From Comamonas sp. lk (GTDB taxonomy: Bacteria; Pseudomonadota; Gammaproteobacteria; Burkholderiales; Burkholderiaceae_C), in assembly GCA_945861345.1 (NCBI GenBank), contig CAMATX010000025.1:1-32722 (forward strand): 32,722 nucleotides of DNA, read 5' to 3'. Positions 26,179 to 32,722 of this stretch are shown here, in pieces; positions within the stretch are counted from its first letter, which is position 1; every line of letters begins with the position of its first letter. The notes under the pieces are model-generated. The model made no database searches, had not been told where the DNA came from, and was given only the letters and a program-made list of their open reading frames with translations. Both the position numbers and the translations under genes were made by a program.

Positions 26179-28110
26179 TTATTCGGTGGCGCCCACCGCA
26201 GTGCTGTTGTCTGAGGGGCGTGGCACCTTGATTTGCACCTTGAATCTGGCCTTTATCACCTCGTAATAGGCATCCGATTCGGCACCCGCCAGCCAGCGCA
26301 CCACCTGGCCGCGCTCTTGCTCCGTAGCGCCAGCGGGCGCTGGATTGCGGGGCAGCACTTTGTTGATACGCGCTATCGCATAGCCCTCGCCGCCTACATC
26401 AAGGCCCACCCAGGCAGGCAATTTGGCAGTGTCGGCGTGCATGATGGCTTCCATAAGTCGTGGGTTGAGCGCGGGGGCCTGGTCGCGCGACAGCACCATC
26501 GCGGCGCTCAATTTACCTTCGTCGGCCTGTGCTTGCCAGGTCTTGAGCTTGCTCTGGCCCTCTTTTTTCGCAGCTTCTTGGCTGCGGCTTTGCAACAAGC
26601 GGGCCTTGACCTCCCCACGCACCTCGTCCAGGGCGCGGGTACGGGCTGCCTCGTGCTTGGTCACGCGGGCGGCCACCAATTGGCTGGGGCCTGTCTCGAT
26701 GGCTTCGGTATTGTGCTTTTTCTCAATGGCGTCGGCACTGAAAACTGCAGCCAGCAACTTGGCATTGGACAACACCCCTTTAGCGCCCGGCGCGGCTTTG
26801 CGTTGCACGTTGCTGGCAATCTGGATGTCGAGCTTCAAGCGCTCGGCCACAGGTTGCAGGCTGTCGGCTTGCTCGTATACGCCATTGGTAAATTGCTCTG
26901 CCAATTCGGCAAATTTGCGCTGGGCCTGCTGGGCTTTGAGCTCGGTCACCAGTTTTTCGCGGACGCTCTCAAAGCTGGGCACCGAGGGCGTTTTGATATC
27001 GGTTAGGCGAATAATGTGAAAGCCAAAGTCAGACTCCACCAAGTCGCTGATGTCGCCTTTTTTCAGGCTGAAAGCGGCGTCTTCAAAAGGCTTGACCATG
27101 GCTCCACGGGCGAAAAAGTCTAAATCGCCGCCCTTGGCGGCTGAGCCAGAGTCTTGCGAAAACTTGGTCGCCAGCTGCACGAAGGTGTCCGGCTTGGCCT
27201 TGACTTTTTGCAGCAGATCTTGCGCCGCGGCCTTGGCCTTTTCGCGCTCGGCGGCGGGCATATCTTTGGGCGCGTTGATCAAAATATGGCTGGCACGGCG
27301 CTCCTCTTTGGACTGCAGGCGCGCGTTGTTTTGCTCGTAATAAGTGCGTACATCGGCATCATTGACCGTCACGGTCTTTTTAACCGCTTCGACGTCAAAC
27401 ACCAGGTATTGCAGGTCGACGGTCTCGGCGGTTTGGAACAAAGCACTATTGGCTTTGAAAAACTCCTCGATATCAGCATCACCAATCTTGATCTGGCTGG
27501 CAAATTCAGCGAGCGTGAATCGCGCCACCTGCACGTCGCGCCGCTCAAAAAAAGCGTTCAGGCCCATGTCAGCCACCGCCTGCGGCGCAAAGGCACTCGC
27601 GCCAAGCCCAGCTTCCACCTGCCGCCTAGACAGGTCCTGACGGATACGCGCCTCCAAACCTTCAGGCGTAAGACCCTGGCTGGCGGCCAACTGGACATAA
27701 CGTTCTTTGTCAATCGTGCCGTCGGGTTTTTTCATCGCCGCAATCGCGGGAATTTGCTGCAATTCAGCAGCCAATCGTTTGTCACTGATCGCCAGCAAAG
27801 AGCTATTCATCGCCTCGGCAATAACGCGCTCGCGCACCAAACGCTCCAGCGTCACGTAGCGCGCCTGGGGTGAATCCAGGAGCTTGACGTCCAAGTCCGG
27901 CCGGGTAGCGCGCAGGCGGTCAACTTCGCTTTTGTGTGCAGCATCCCATTCGCCCTGGGTAATGCTGTAGCTGGCGACCTTGGCCACGGCCGCGCCCGCG
28001 TCGTTCATTCGCTGATAGCCGTCAACACCCACGAGCACAAAGGCGGGAATGATTAACAAGAACATGAGGAACATCATGATCTTGTTGTGCTTGCGGACGA
28101 ATTCAAACAT
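26179..28110 (-). CDS. ppiD: Peptidyl-prolyl isomerase/chaperone PpiD (SurA N-terminal and parvulin domains)
   Basis: PpiD is an inner-membrane-anchored periplasmic chaperone that sits near the SecYEG exit and helps newly exported proteins. The 643-residue product starts MFEFVRKHNKIMMFLMFLLI, giving one membrane anchor at about 12-30 with the bulk in the periplasm. A SurA-like N-terminal chaperone domain spans about 35-230. The parvulin domain near 265-370 has RRASHILINA, GGDLDFFARGAMVKPFEDA and SDFGFHIIRL. A helical C-terminal chaperone lobe follows. GGAGA lies 7 nt upstream of the ATG. The gene is bracketed by tRNA-Val and tRNA-His on the same strand, an arrangement known from related betaproteobacteria. 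Confidence 0.93.
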   Translation of the reverse strand: MFEFVRKHNKIMMFLMFLLIIPAFVLVGVDGYQRMNDAGAAVAKVASYSITQGEWDAAHKSEVDRLRATRPDLDVKLLDSPQARYVTLERLVRERVIAEAMNSSLLAISDKRLAAELQQIPAIAAMKKPDGTIDKERYVQLAASQGLTPEGLEARIRQDLSRRQVEAGLGASAFAPQAVADMGLNAFFERRDVQVARFTLAEFASQIKIGDADIEEFFKANSALFQTAETVDLQYLVFDVEAVKKTVTVNDADVRTYYEQNNARLQSKEERRASHILINAPKDMPAAEREKAKAAAQDLLQKVKAKPDTFVQLATKFSQDSGSAAKGGDLDFFARGAMVKPFEDAAFSLKKGDISDLVESDFGFHIIRLTDIKTPSVPSFESVREKLVTELKAQQAQRKFAELAEQFTNGVYEQADSLQPVAERLKLDIQIASNVQRKAAPGAKGVLSNAKLLAAVFSADAIEKKHNTEAIETGPSQLVAARVTKHEAARTRALDEVRGEVKARLLQSRSQEAAKKEGQSKLKTWQAQADEGKLSAAMVLSRDQAPALNPRLMEAIMHADTAKLPAWVGLDVGGEGYAIARINKVLPRNPAPAGATEQERGQVVRWLAGAESDAYYEVIKARFKVQIKVPRPSDNSTAVGATE

Positions 28111-28138
28111 GCGCTATCTCCAAAAAACTCACAATAAT

Positions 28139-28157
28139 GGCGAACCTGCGGTTCGCC
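28139..28157. other. Short perfect hairpin between tRNA-Val and ppiD
   Basis: GGCGAACC at 28139-28146 and GGTTCGCC at 28150-28157 form an 8-bp stem with a 3-nt loop. On the plus strand it is followed by TTTT; on the minus strand, the direction of transcription here, only by ATTATT. It could be a partial terminator or processing signal separating the tRNA from ppiD mRNA. Confidence 0.55.
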
Positions 28158-28172
28158 TTTTGCCGGTTGTCG

Positions 28173-28248
28173 TGGTGGGTGATGACGGGCTCGAACCGCC
28201 GACCTACGCCTTGTAAGGGCGCCGCTCTACCAACTGAGCTAATCACCC
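28173..28248 (-). tRNA. tRNA-Val (anticodon TAC)
   Basis: A 76-nt cloverleaf on the minus strand. The acceptor stem is GGGTGAT/ATCACCC with discriminator A and encoded CCA (28173-28175). The D arm is AGCTCAGTTGGTAGAGC, the anticodon loop CTTACAA gives anticodon TAC, and the T arm contains GGTTCGAGCC. ppiD follows 62 nt downstream, with a hairpin between. Confidence 0.96.
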
Positions 28249-28382
28249 CACCTTAAACATTCATTCTTTTGCACCTTGCGCCTACACGCCAGGGCCCGCG
28301 CTTGGGGTAAGGGGCAATTTTAGCGGCCCCGCGCGAGAGCCAGAATTCTATGCGCAAACCGACCAGACGCCGCCAGCCCTGC

Positions 28383-28958
28383 CTAAGGCGCGCGGGCGCG
28401 GATCTCGGGGAGCGCCTTTTGCAGGTAATAGACCATGGACCAGACCGTCAGCACGGCGGCGATCCAGATCAGCACAATGCCAAAGGCGTGGGTGTCAACC
28501 AGGCCAAAAAGCGTTCCGTCATAGAGCAAAAACGGGATGGCGACCATTTGGACCACTGTTTTGACCTTGCCCAGCATATGCACCGCCACGCTTTTGGTGG
28601 CGCCAATCTGGGCCATCCACTCGCGCAGGGCCGAAATCGCGATCTCGCGGCCAATAATGATCAGCGCTACAAAAACGTCAGCGCGCCCCAGATGCACCAA
28701 GACCAGCACGCAGGCGCATACCAAAAATTTGTCCGCCACCGGGTCCAAAAACGCACCAAACGCCGAGATTTGGTTCAGTTTGCGGGCCAGATAGCCGTCC
28801 AGCCAGTCGGTCATGGCAAAAACCACGAACATCACCGTGGCGATCAAGTTTTTCTCGGGCAAGGTGGCGAAGCTGTCCGGCGCATAAAAAACCCCCACGA
28901 TCAGCGGAATCGCGCAAATGCGCGTCCAGGTCATGATGGTGGGGATGGTCAGAAACAT
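28383..28958 (-). CDS. pgsA: CDP-diacylglycerol-glycerol-3-phosphate 3-phosphatidyltransferase
   Basis: PgsA makes phosphatidylglycerol-phosphate from CDP-diacylglycerol and glycerol-3-phosphate in the inner membrane, the committed step to phosphatidylglycerol and cardiolipin. The 191-residue product has four to six hydrophobic segments. The complete CDP-alcohol phosphotransferase motif is present: D51-x2-D54-G55-x2-A58-R59-x8-G68-x3-D72-x3-D76. It begins MFLTIPTIMTWTRI, the usual PgsA start. It lies 19 nt behind uvrC on the same strand, the well-known uvrC-pgsA pair. The tRNA-Val gene follows 134 nt downstream. Confidence 0.95.
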   Translation of the reverse strand: MFLTIPTIMTWTRICAIPLIVGVFYAPDSFATLPEKNLIATVMFVVFAMTDWLDGYLARKLNQISAFGAFLDPVADKFLVCACVLVLVHLGRADVFVALIIIGREIAISALREWMAQIGATKSVAVHMLGKVKTVVQMVAIPFLLYDGTLFGLVDTHAFGIVLIWIAAVLTVWSMVYYLQKALPEIRARAP

Positions 28959-28977
28959 GCGGGCAATTGTGGCACGC

Positions 28978-30960
28978 CTAGTGCAGCGCCCGGTAAATCT
29001 CTTGGGCCAGCTCGGGTGAGATGCCCTCTACCGAGGCCAAATCCTGGGCGCTGGCCTGCGCCACGCCCCGCACGCCACCAAACCGCTGCAGCAGCTTGGC
29101 CCGCCGCTTGGGGCCCACGCCGGGAATTTCTTCGAGCTTGCCGCCGTCCACCCGCACCCGGGCGCGCTGGGCGCGCATGCCGGTAATGGCAAAACGGTGC
29201 GCCTCGTCGCGAATTTGCGCCACCAGCATCAGCGCGGCGGAGTCGGCGCCCAGGTAGACCTTGTCGCGCCCGTCGGCGAAAACCAGCTCCTCCAGCCCGA
29301 CTTTGCGGCCCTCGCCCTTTTCCACACCGACGATCAACGTCAAGTCCAGCCCCAGGCCTTCAAACACCTCGCGCGCCATGGACACCTGGCCTTTACCGCC
29401 GTCGACCAGCACCAAATCGGGCATGCGCGCACTGCCCGAGGCCGCCTGGCCGGCGTGCTTGGCCTGGGCCTGCGCCTCGGCCACTTTGCTGTAGCGGCGC
29501 GTAAGCACCTGGCGCATGGCGGCGTAGTCGTCACCGGGCGTGATGTCCTCGATGCGGTAGCGCCGGTATTGCGCGTTTTGCATGGCATGCTGTTCAAACA
29601 CCACGCACGAGGCCTGCGTCGCCTCGCCCGCCGTGTGTGAAATATCAAAACACTCGATGCGCAGGCGGGCCAGGTCCTCCATAGCCAGGTCCAGCGCCTC
29701 GGCCAGGGCGCGGGTGCGGGCTTGCTGCGAACCTTCTTCGGCCAGCAAGCGCGCCAATTGCAGCGCGGCATTGGTTTGCGCCATGTCCAGCCAGGCGCGG
29801 CGCTGCTCACGCGGCTGGTGCACCGACGTTACCTTGAAACCGTGCTGCTCGGACAAGGCCTGCAACAGGGCTTTGTTCACCGGCTCGCTCACCACCAACA
29901 CCGAAGGCATGGGCACGCCGATGTAGTGCTGCGCCAAAAAGGCCTCCAACACTTGTGACTCGGCGCTTTGCGGGGTATCCGAGGCGCCCTCGTCGTCGAG
30001 CAGCACCGCTGCATCTTCCACGTGCACCGGGAAATACGGCCTGTCGCCCAAATGCCGCCCGCCGCGCACCATCGCCAGGTTGACGCAGGCTTTGCCACCT
30101 TGCACTTTGACGGCCAGGATGTCCACATCGCGGTCCGACACGTTGTCGACTGATTGCTGGTGCAGCACGTTGGAGAGCGCCGCTACCTGGTTGCGCAGCT
30201 CCGCGGCCTGTTCGAACTCCAGGCGCTCGGCGTGCGCCATCATGCGCGACTCCAGTGACTTGAGCACCTCCTGGGCGTCGCCCTGCAAAAAGCGCTGGGC
30301 ATCGAGGACATCCTGCGCATAGTCTGGGGGGCTGATATGCCCCACGCACGGCCCCGAGCAGCGCTTGATTTGGTAGAGCAGACAGGGCCGGGTGCGGTTG
30401 CTAAAGACCGAATCCTCGCAAGTGCGCAGGCGAAACACCTTTTGCATCAGCAAAATCGCCTCTTTAACGGCCCAGGCGCTGGGGTAGGGGCCGAAATAAT
30501 GGTGCTTTTTCTCGACGCCGCCCCGGTAATACGCCACCCGCGAATACTGCTGCGGGTCGGTGCCCGGCTTGCCGCTTTTGCGCCCACCTGCGTCGGGTGC
30601 GGGCTCGGGGTTAGCGGCAGTCATCTTCAGGTAAGGGTAGCTCTTGTCGTCCCGAAACAAAATGTTGTATTTGGGGCTGAGCGTCTTGATGAGGTTGTTT
30701 TCCAGCAGCAAAGCCTCGGCCTCGGAGCGCACCACCGTGGTCTCCATGCGCGCAATCTTGCTGACCATGTGCCCGATGCGGGTACCGCCATGGTTTTTCT
30801 GGAAATAGCTGGCCACACGCTTTTTCAGGCTGATGGCTTTGCCGACGTACAAAATCTGTTCCTGCGCGTCAAAGTAGCGGTAGACGCCGGGCAAGGTGGG
30901 CAAGGCGGCCACTTGGCGCAGCAGTTCGTCGCTGTGGGGAGATGGTGCGGGCGCAGTCAT
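28978..30960 (-). CDS. uvrC: Excinuclease ABC subunit C
   Basis: UvrC makes both incisions around bulky DNA lesions handed over by UvrA/UvrB. From the ATG at 30958-30960 the product is 660 residues. It has a GIY-YIG nuclease at about 20-100 ([22 protein letters not shown]), a Cys cluster (C-x-C-type region with [20 protein letters not shown] near 190-215), and a UVR motif near 235-265 ([17 protein letters not shown]). The RNase H-like endonuclease half has FDISHTAGE and [10 protein letters not shown]. Two helix-hairpin-helix motifs lie at the end ([31 protein letters not shown]). The frame extends to 31011, but that leader would overlap the divergent earP start region. pgsA follows after 19 nt. 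Confidence 0.96.
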   Translation of the reverse strand: MTAPAPSPHSDELLRQVAALPTLPGVYRYFDAQEQILYVGKAISLKKRVASYFQKNHGGTRIGHMVSKIARMETTVVRSEAEALLLENNLIKTLSPKYNILFRDDKSYPYLKMTAANPEPAPDAGGRKSGKPGTDPQQYSRVAYYRGGVEKKHHYFGPYPSAWAVKEAILLMQKVFRLRTCEDSVFSNRTRPCLLYQIKRCSGPCVGHISPPDYAQDVLDAQRFLQGDAQEVLKSLESRMMAHAERLEFEQAAELRNQVAALSNVLHQQSVDNVSDRDVDILAVKVQGGKACVNLAMVRGGRHLGDRPYFPVHVEDAAVLLDDEGASDTPQSAESQVLEAFLAQHYIGVPMPSVLVVSEPVNKALLQALSEQHGFKVTSVHQPREQRRAWLDMAQTNAALQLARLLAEEGSQQARTRALAEALDLAMEDLARLRIECFDISHTAGEATQASCVVFEQHAMQNAQYRRYRIEDITPGDDYAAMRQVLTRRYSKVAEAQAQAKHAGQAASGSARMPDLVLVDGGKGQVSMAREVFEGLGLDLTLIVGVEKGEGRKVGLEELVFADGRDKVYLGADSAALMLVAQIRDEAHRFAITGMRAQRARVRVDGGKLEEIPGVGPKRRAKLLQRFGGVRGVAQASAQDLASVEGISPELAQEIYRALH

Positions 30961-31010
30961 GGGCCTATTGTCCAAGCATTTGCCCAGCAATTTGGCGGGC
31001 GGCACTGGCA

Positions 31011-32216
31011 ATGGACAATCTGGCCATGGACCTCCCCGCCGCCCTGCCCGCCAAAACGCTGCCCGCGCCGCTGCGCTGGGACGTTTTTTGCCAGGTCATC
31101 GACAACTACGGCGACGCCGGCGTCTGCTGGCGCCTGTGCGCCACGCTGGCCGCCCGTGGGCACGCGGTGCGTCTGTGGATAGACGACAGCGCGCCCGTGG
31201 AGTGGATGGCGCCCGGCGCAGCCCAGGGCCAATGGCCAGGAATTCAGGTGCTGTCTTGGGAGCAAGCCGCAAACCCAGCCTTTCTTGCCCAGTGCCCGCC
31301 CAGCGATGTGTGGATAGAGGCCTTTGGCTGCGAACTGCCGCCAGCCTGGCTGCAATGGCATGCATCGCAAGCGGCTTTGCAAGCGCGCCCGCCCGCTTGG
31401 ATAAATCTGGAATACCTCAGCGCCGAACCCTTTGCCATGCGCAGCCACCACCTGCCCTCGCCAGTGATGAGCGGCCCCGCGCGTGGCTGGACCAAGCATT
31501 TTTTCTACCCGGGTTTTGTTCCCCAGAGCGGCGGCCTGCTGCCCAGCAGAGTTGCCAGCGGGCTGGCAGATTGGGCGGATTGCGACACCGCGCTGCGGGC
31601 TTATGCCCCGGCGCTGGCGGGGCAGCGCAGCGTTTTGCTTTTTTCCTACCCGACCGCGCCCCTGGCGGCGCTGGTGCAGGCTTTGCGCAGCCAAGACCAG
31701 CCGGTGCAATTGCTGGTGGCTGCCGGCGCCGGGCAGAGCGCCTTAGCCCGGGCTGCGGGTCTTCGTTCCGATGTGGGACACGCCGATTGCACGGTGACCC
31801 AAGGCGCGCTGCAAATCCGTTTACTGCCTTTTCTGCCGCAAGCCCCCTTTGATGCCTTACTGGGCGTGTGCGACCTCAATCTGGTGCGCGGCGAAGACTC
31901 CTTGGCACAGGCCCTGCAGGCAGGCAGCCCCAGCGTATGGCAGATTTACCCGCAGGCCGACGGCGCACACAACGCCAAACTGCAGGCCTATCTCGACACC
32001 ATCGGCGCAAGCCCCCCCGAACGCGCGTGGCATATATTTTGGAACCAAGGGGCACACAGTCCCTGGCAGCGGGACCTGATTTGGCCTTGGGAGGCCGGCT
32101 CGGACTGGGCGCTGTCGGCACGAACGCGCTCTCAAACACTGAGGGAACACGACGATTTAGGCACCCGACTGCTCGGCTTTGTGCAGGGTCTGCTCGGAGC
32201 TGCACCGGCGCCCTAG
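31011..32216 (+). CDS. earP: EF-P arginine rhamnosyltransferase EarP
   Basis: EarP transfers rhamnose from dTDP-beta-L-rhamnose to Arg32 of elongation factor P, activating it to rescue ribosomes stalled at polyproline. The product from the ATG at 31011 is 401 residues (31026 is an alternative start). It has the family's opening [20 protein letters not shown] with D31 and D35 at the positions of the catalytic or binding Asp pair. LEYLSAEP and HFFYPGF lie in the middle. The C-terminal nucleotide-sugar site has [13 protein letters not shown] and [16 protein letters not shown], including the conserved Glu. The gene is divergent from uvrC with about 50 nt between starts. efp follows on the same strand 158 nt downstream. 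Confidence 0.94.
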   Translation: MDNLAMDLPAALPAKTLPAPLRWDVFCQVIDNYGDAGVCWRLCATLAARGHAVRLWIDDSAPVEWMAPGAAQGQWPGIQVLSWEQAANPAFLAQCPPSDVWIEAFGCELPPAWLQWHASQAALQARPPAWINLEYLSAEPFAMRSHHLPSPVMSGPARGWTKHFFYPGFVPQSGGLLPSRVASGLADWADCDTALRAYAPALAGQRSVLLFSYPTAPLAALVQALRSQDQPVQLLVAAGAGQSALARAAGLRSDVGHADCTVTQGALQIRLLPFLPQAPFDALLGVCDLNLVRGEDSLAQALQAGSPSVWQIYPQADGAHNAKLQAYLDTIGASPPERAWHIFWNQGAHSPWQRDLIWPWEAGSDWALSARTRSQTLREHDDLGTRLLGFVQGLLGAAPAP

Positions 32217-32374
32217 CTGGGCGTACCCCAACCTTGCGGCCAGCCGGTAAACCGATTCGCGATAAAATCAGCGGCTTTGCTGGTGACAGGCGCTTTACCG
32301 CTTCGCACCACGCCCCGCCGCATATCGCGGTCTAAGGCTGCTTTTTGGCGGCCCCACAATCTGACGGATTGATT

Positions 32375-32722
32375 ATGAAAATTGCCCAGGAAATTCGTGC
32401 TGGTAATGTCATCATGCACGGCAAAGACCCCATGGTGGTTCTGAAAACCGAATACAGCCGCGGCGGACGCAACTCCGCCACCGTGCGCATGAAGCTCAAA
32501 AGCCTGATCGCCAACTTTGGAACTGAAGTCGTGTTCAAGGCCGACGACAAGATGGACCAGGTCATCTTGGACAAAAAAGACTGCACCTATTCCTACTTTG
32601 CCGAACCCATGTACATCTGCATGGATGAAGAGTTCAACCAGTACGAAGTCGAGGCCGAAAACATGGGCGACGCCCTGAACTACCTCGAAGACGGCATGGA
32701 ACTCGAAGTGGTTTTTTACGAC
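32375..32722 (+). CDS. efp: Elongation factor P, N-terminal part (cut by window end)
   Basis: EF-P binds between the ribosomal P and E sites and promotes peptide bonds at consecutive prolines. The window holds the first 116 codons of a gene normally about 185 codons long. The start [19 protein letters not shown] is typical. Arg32 lies at the tip of the domain I loop ([14 protein letters not shown]), which marks the EarP-modified type rather than the Lys34 type modified by EpmA. Domain II follows ([28 protein letters not shown]). A -10-like TAAAAT at 32263-32268 lies in the 158-nt gap after earP, without a clear -35, so a separate promoter is possible. Confidence 0.96.
   Translation, partial: MKIAQEIRAGNVIMHGKDPMVVLKTEYSRGGRNSATVRMKLKSLIANFGTEVVFKADDKMDQVILDKKDCTYSYFAEPMYICMDEEFNQYEVEAENMGDALNYLEDGMELEVVFYD

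Noticed and set aside
32263..32268. TAAAAT as -10 box of efp
   Set aside because: The nearest TTG-type -35 (TTGCGG at 32234) is 23 bp away, too far for a normal sigma-70 promoter.

Overview
The window looks like a chromosomal segment of a betaproteobacterium, most likely a burkholderialean of the Comamonadaceae type. The reasons are a GC-rich core with conserved neighbour sets (rarA/lolA/ftsK, trxB/map/glnD, uvrC/pgsA/tRNA-Val/ppiD/tRNA-His), a TRAP transporter operon, and an EarP/EF-P pair in which EF-P carries Arg32. I see no insertion sequence, integrase, prophage, rRNA or CRISPR array. The family assignment is an inference from recognised proteins, not from a search.

Layout. 1-4624 (minus strand): the first codons of rarA at the window edge; a TPR/glycosyltransferase-like gene broken by one in-frame TAG; lolA; and ftsK. 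4741-9135 (plus): trxB, map and glnD. 9146-12621 (plus): a tightly packed TRAP transporter (dctP, dctQ, dctM), then a SOUL heme-binding-like gene with a 51-bp internal duplication. 12725-15025 (plus): a small hypothetical gene, then a compact trio made of a single-pass membrane protein, an HTTM-like polytopic membrane protein and a small SGNH-fold protein whose catalytic positions are all substituted. 15015-16838 (minus): a secreted arylsulfatase with a C-terminal membrane anchor, meeting the trio tail to tail with overlapping stops. 16995-17501 (plus): a Sel1-repeat protein.

17796-23529 (plus) is the most unusual part. Four back-to-back genes encode an NHL beta-propeller lipoprotein, a lipoprotein-like protein with two copies of a Cys-containing domain, a large lipoprotein and a probable outer-membrane beta-barrel. 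The spacings are +6, -16 and -1 nt, so this looks like one transcription unit. It becomes strongly AT-rich toward its 3' half, which suggests horizontal origin or rapid evolution. It is the best candidate here for an undescribed envelope system, but its function cannot be read from sequence alone. A NylB/EstB-like secreted serine hydrolase follows.

24854-32722: a Stealth-family sugar-phosphate transferase gene (minus) with no in-frame ATG sits just downstream of tRNA-His and two strong hairpins. Then come ppiD, tRNA-Val, pgsA and uvrC (all minus). Finally earP and the first 116 codons of efp run on the plus strand. EarP is expected to rhamnosylate Arg32 of the EF-P encoded next to it.
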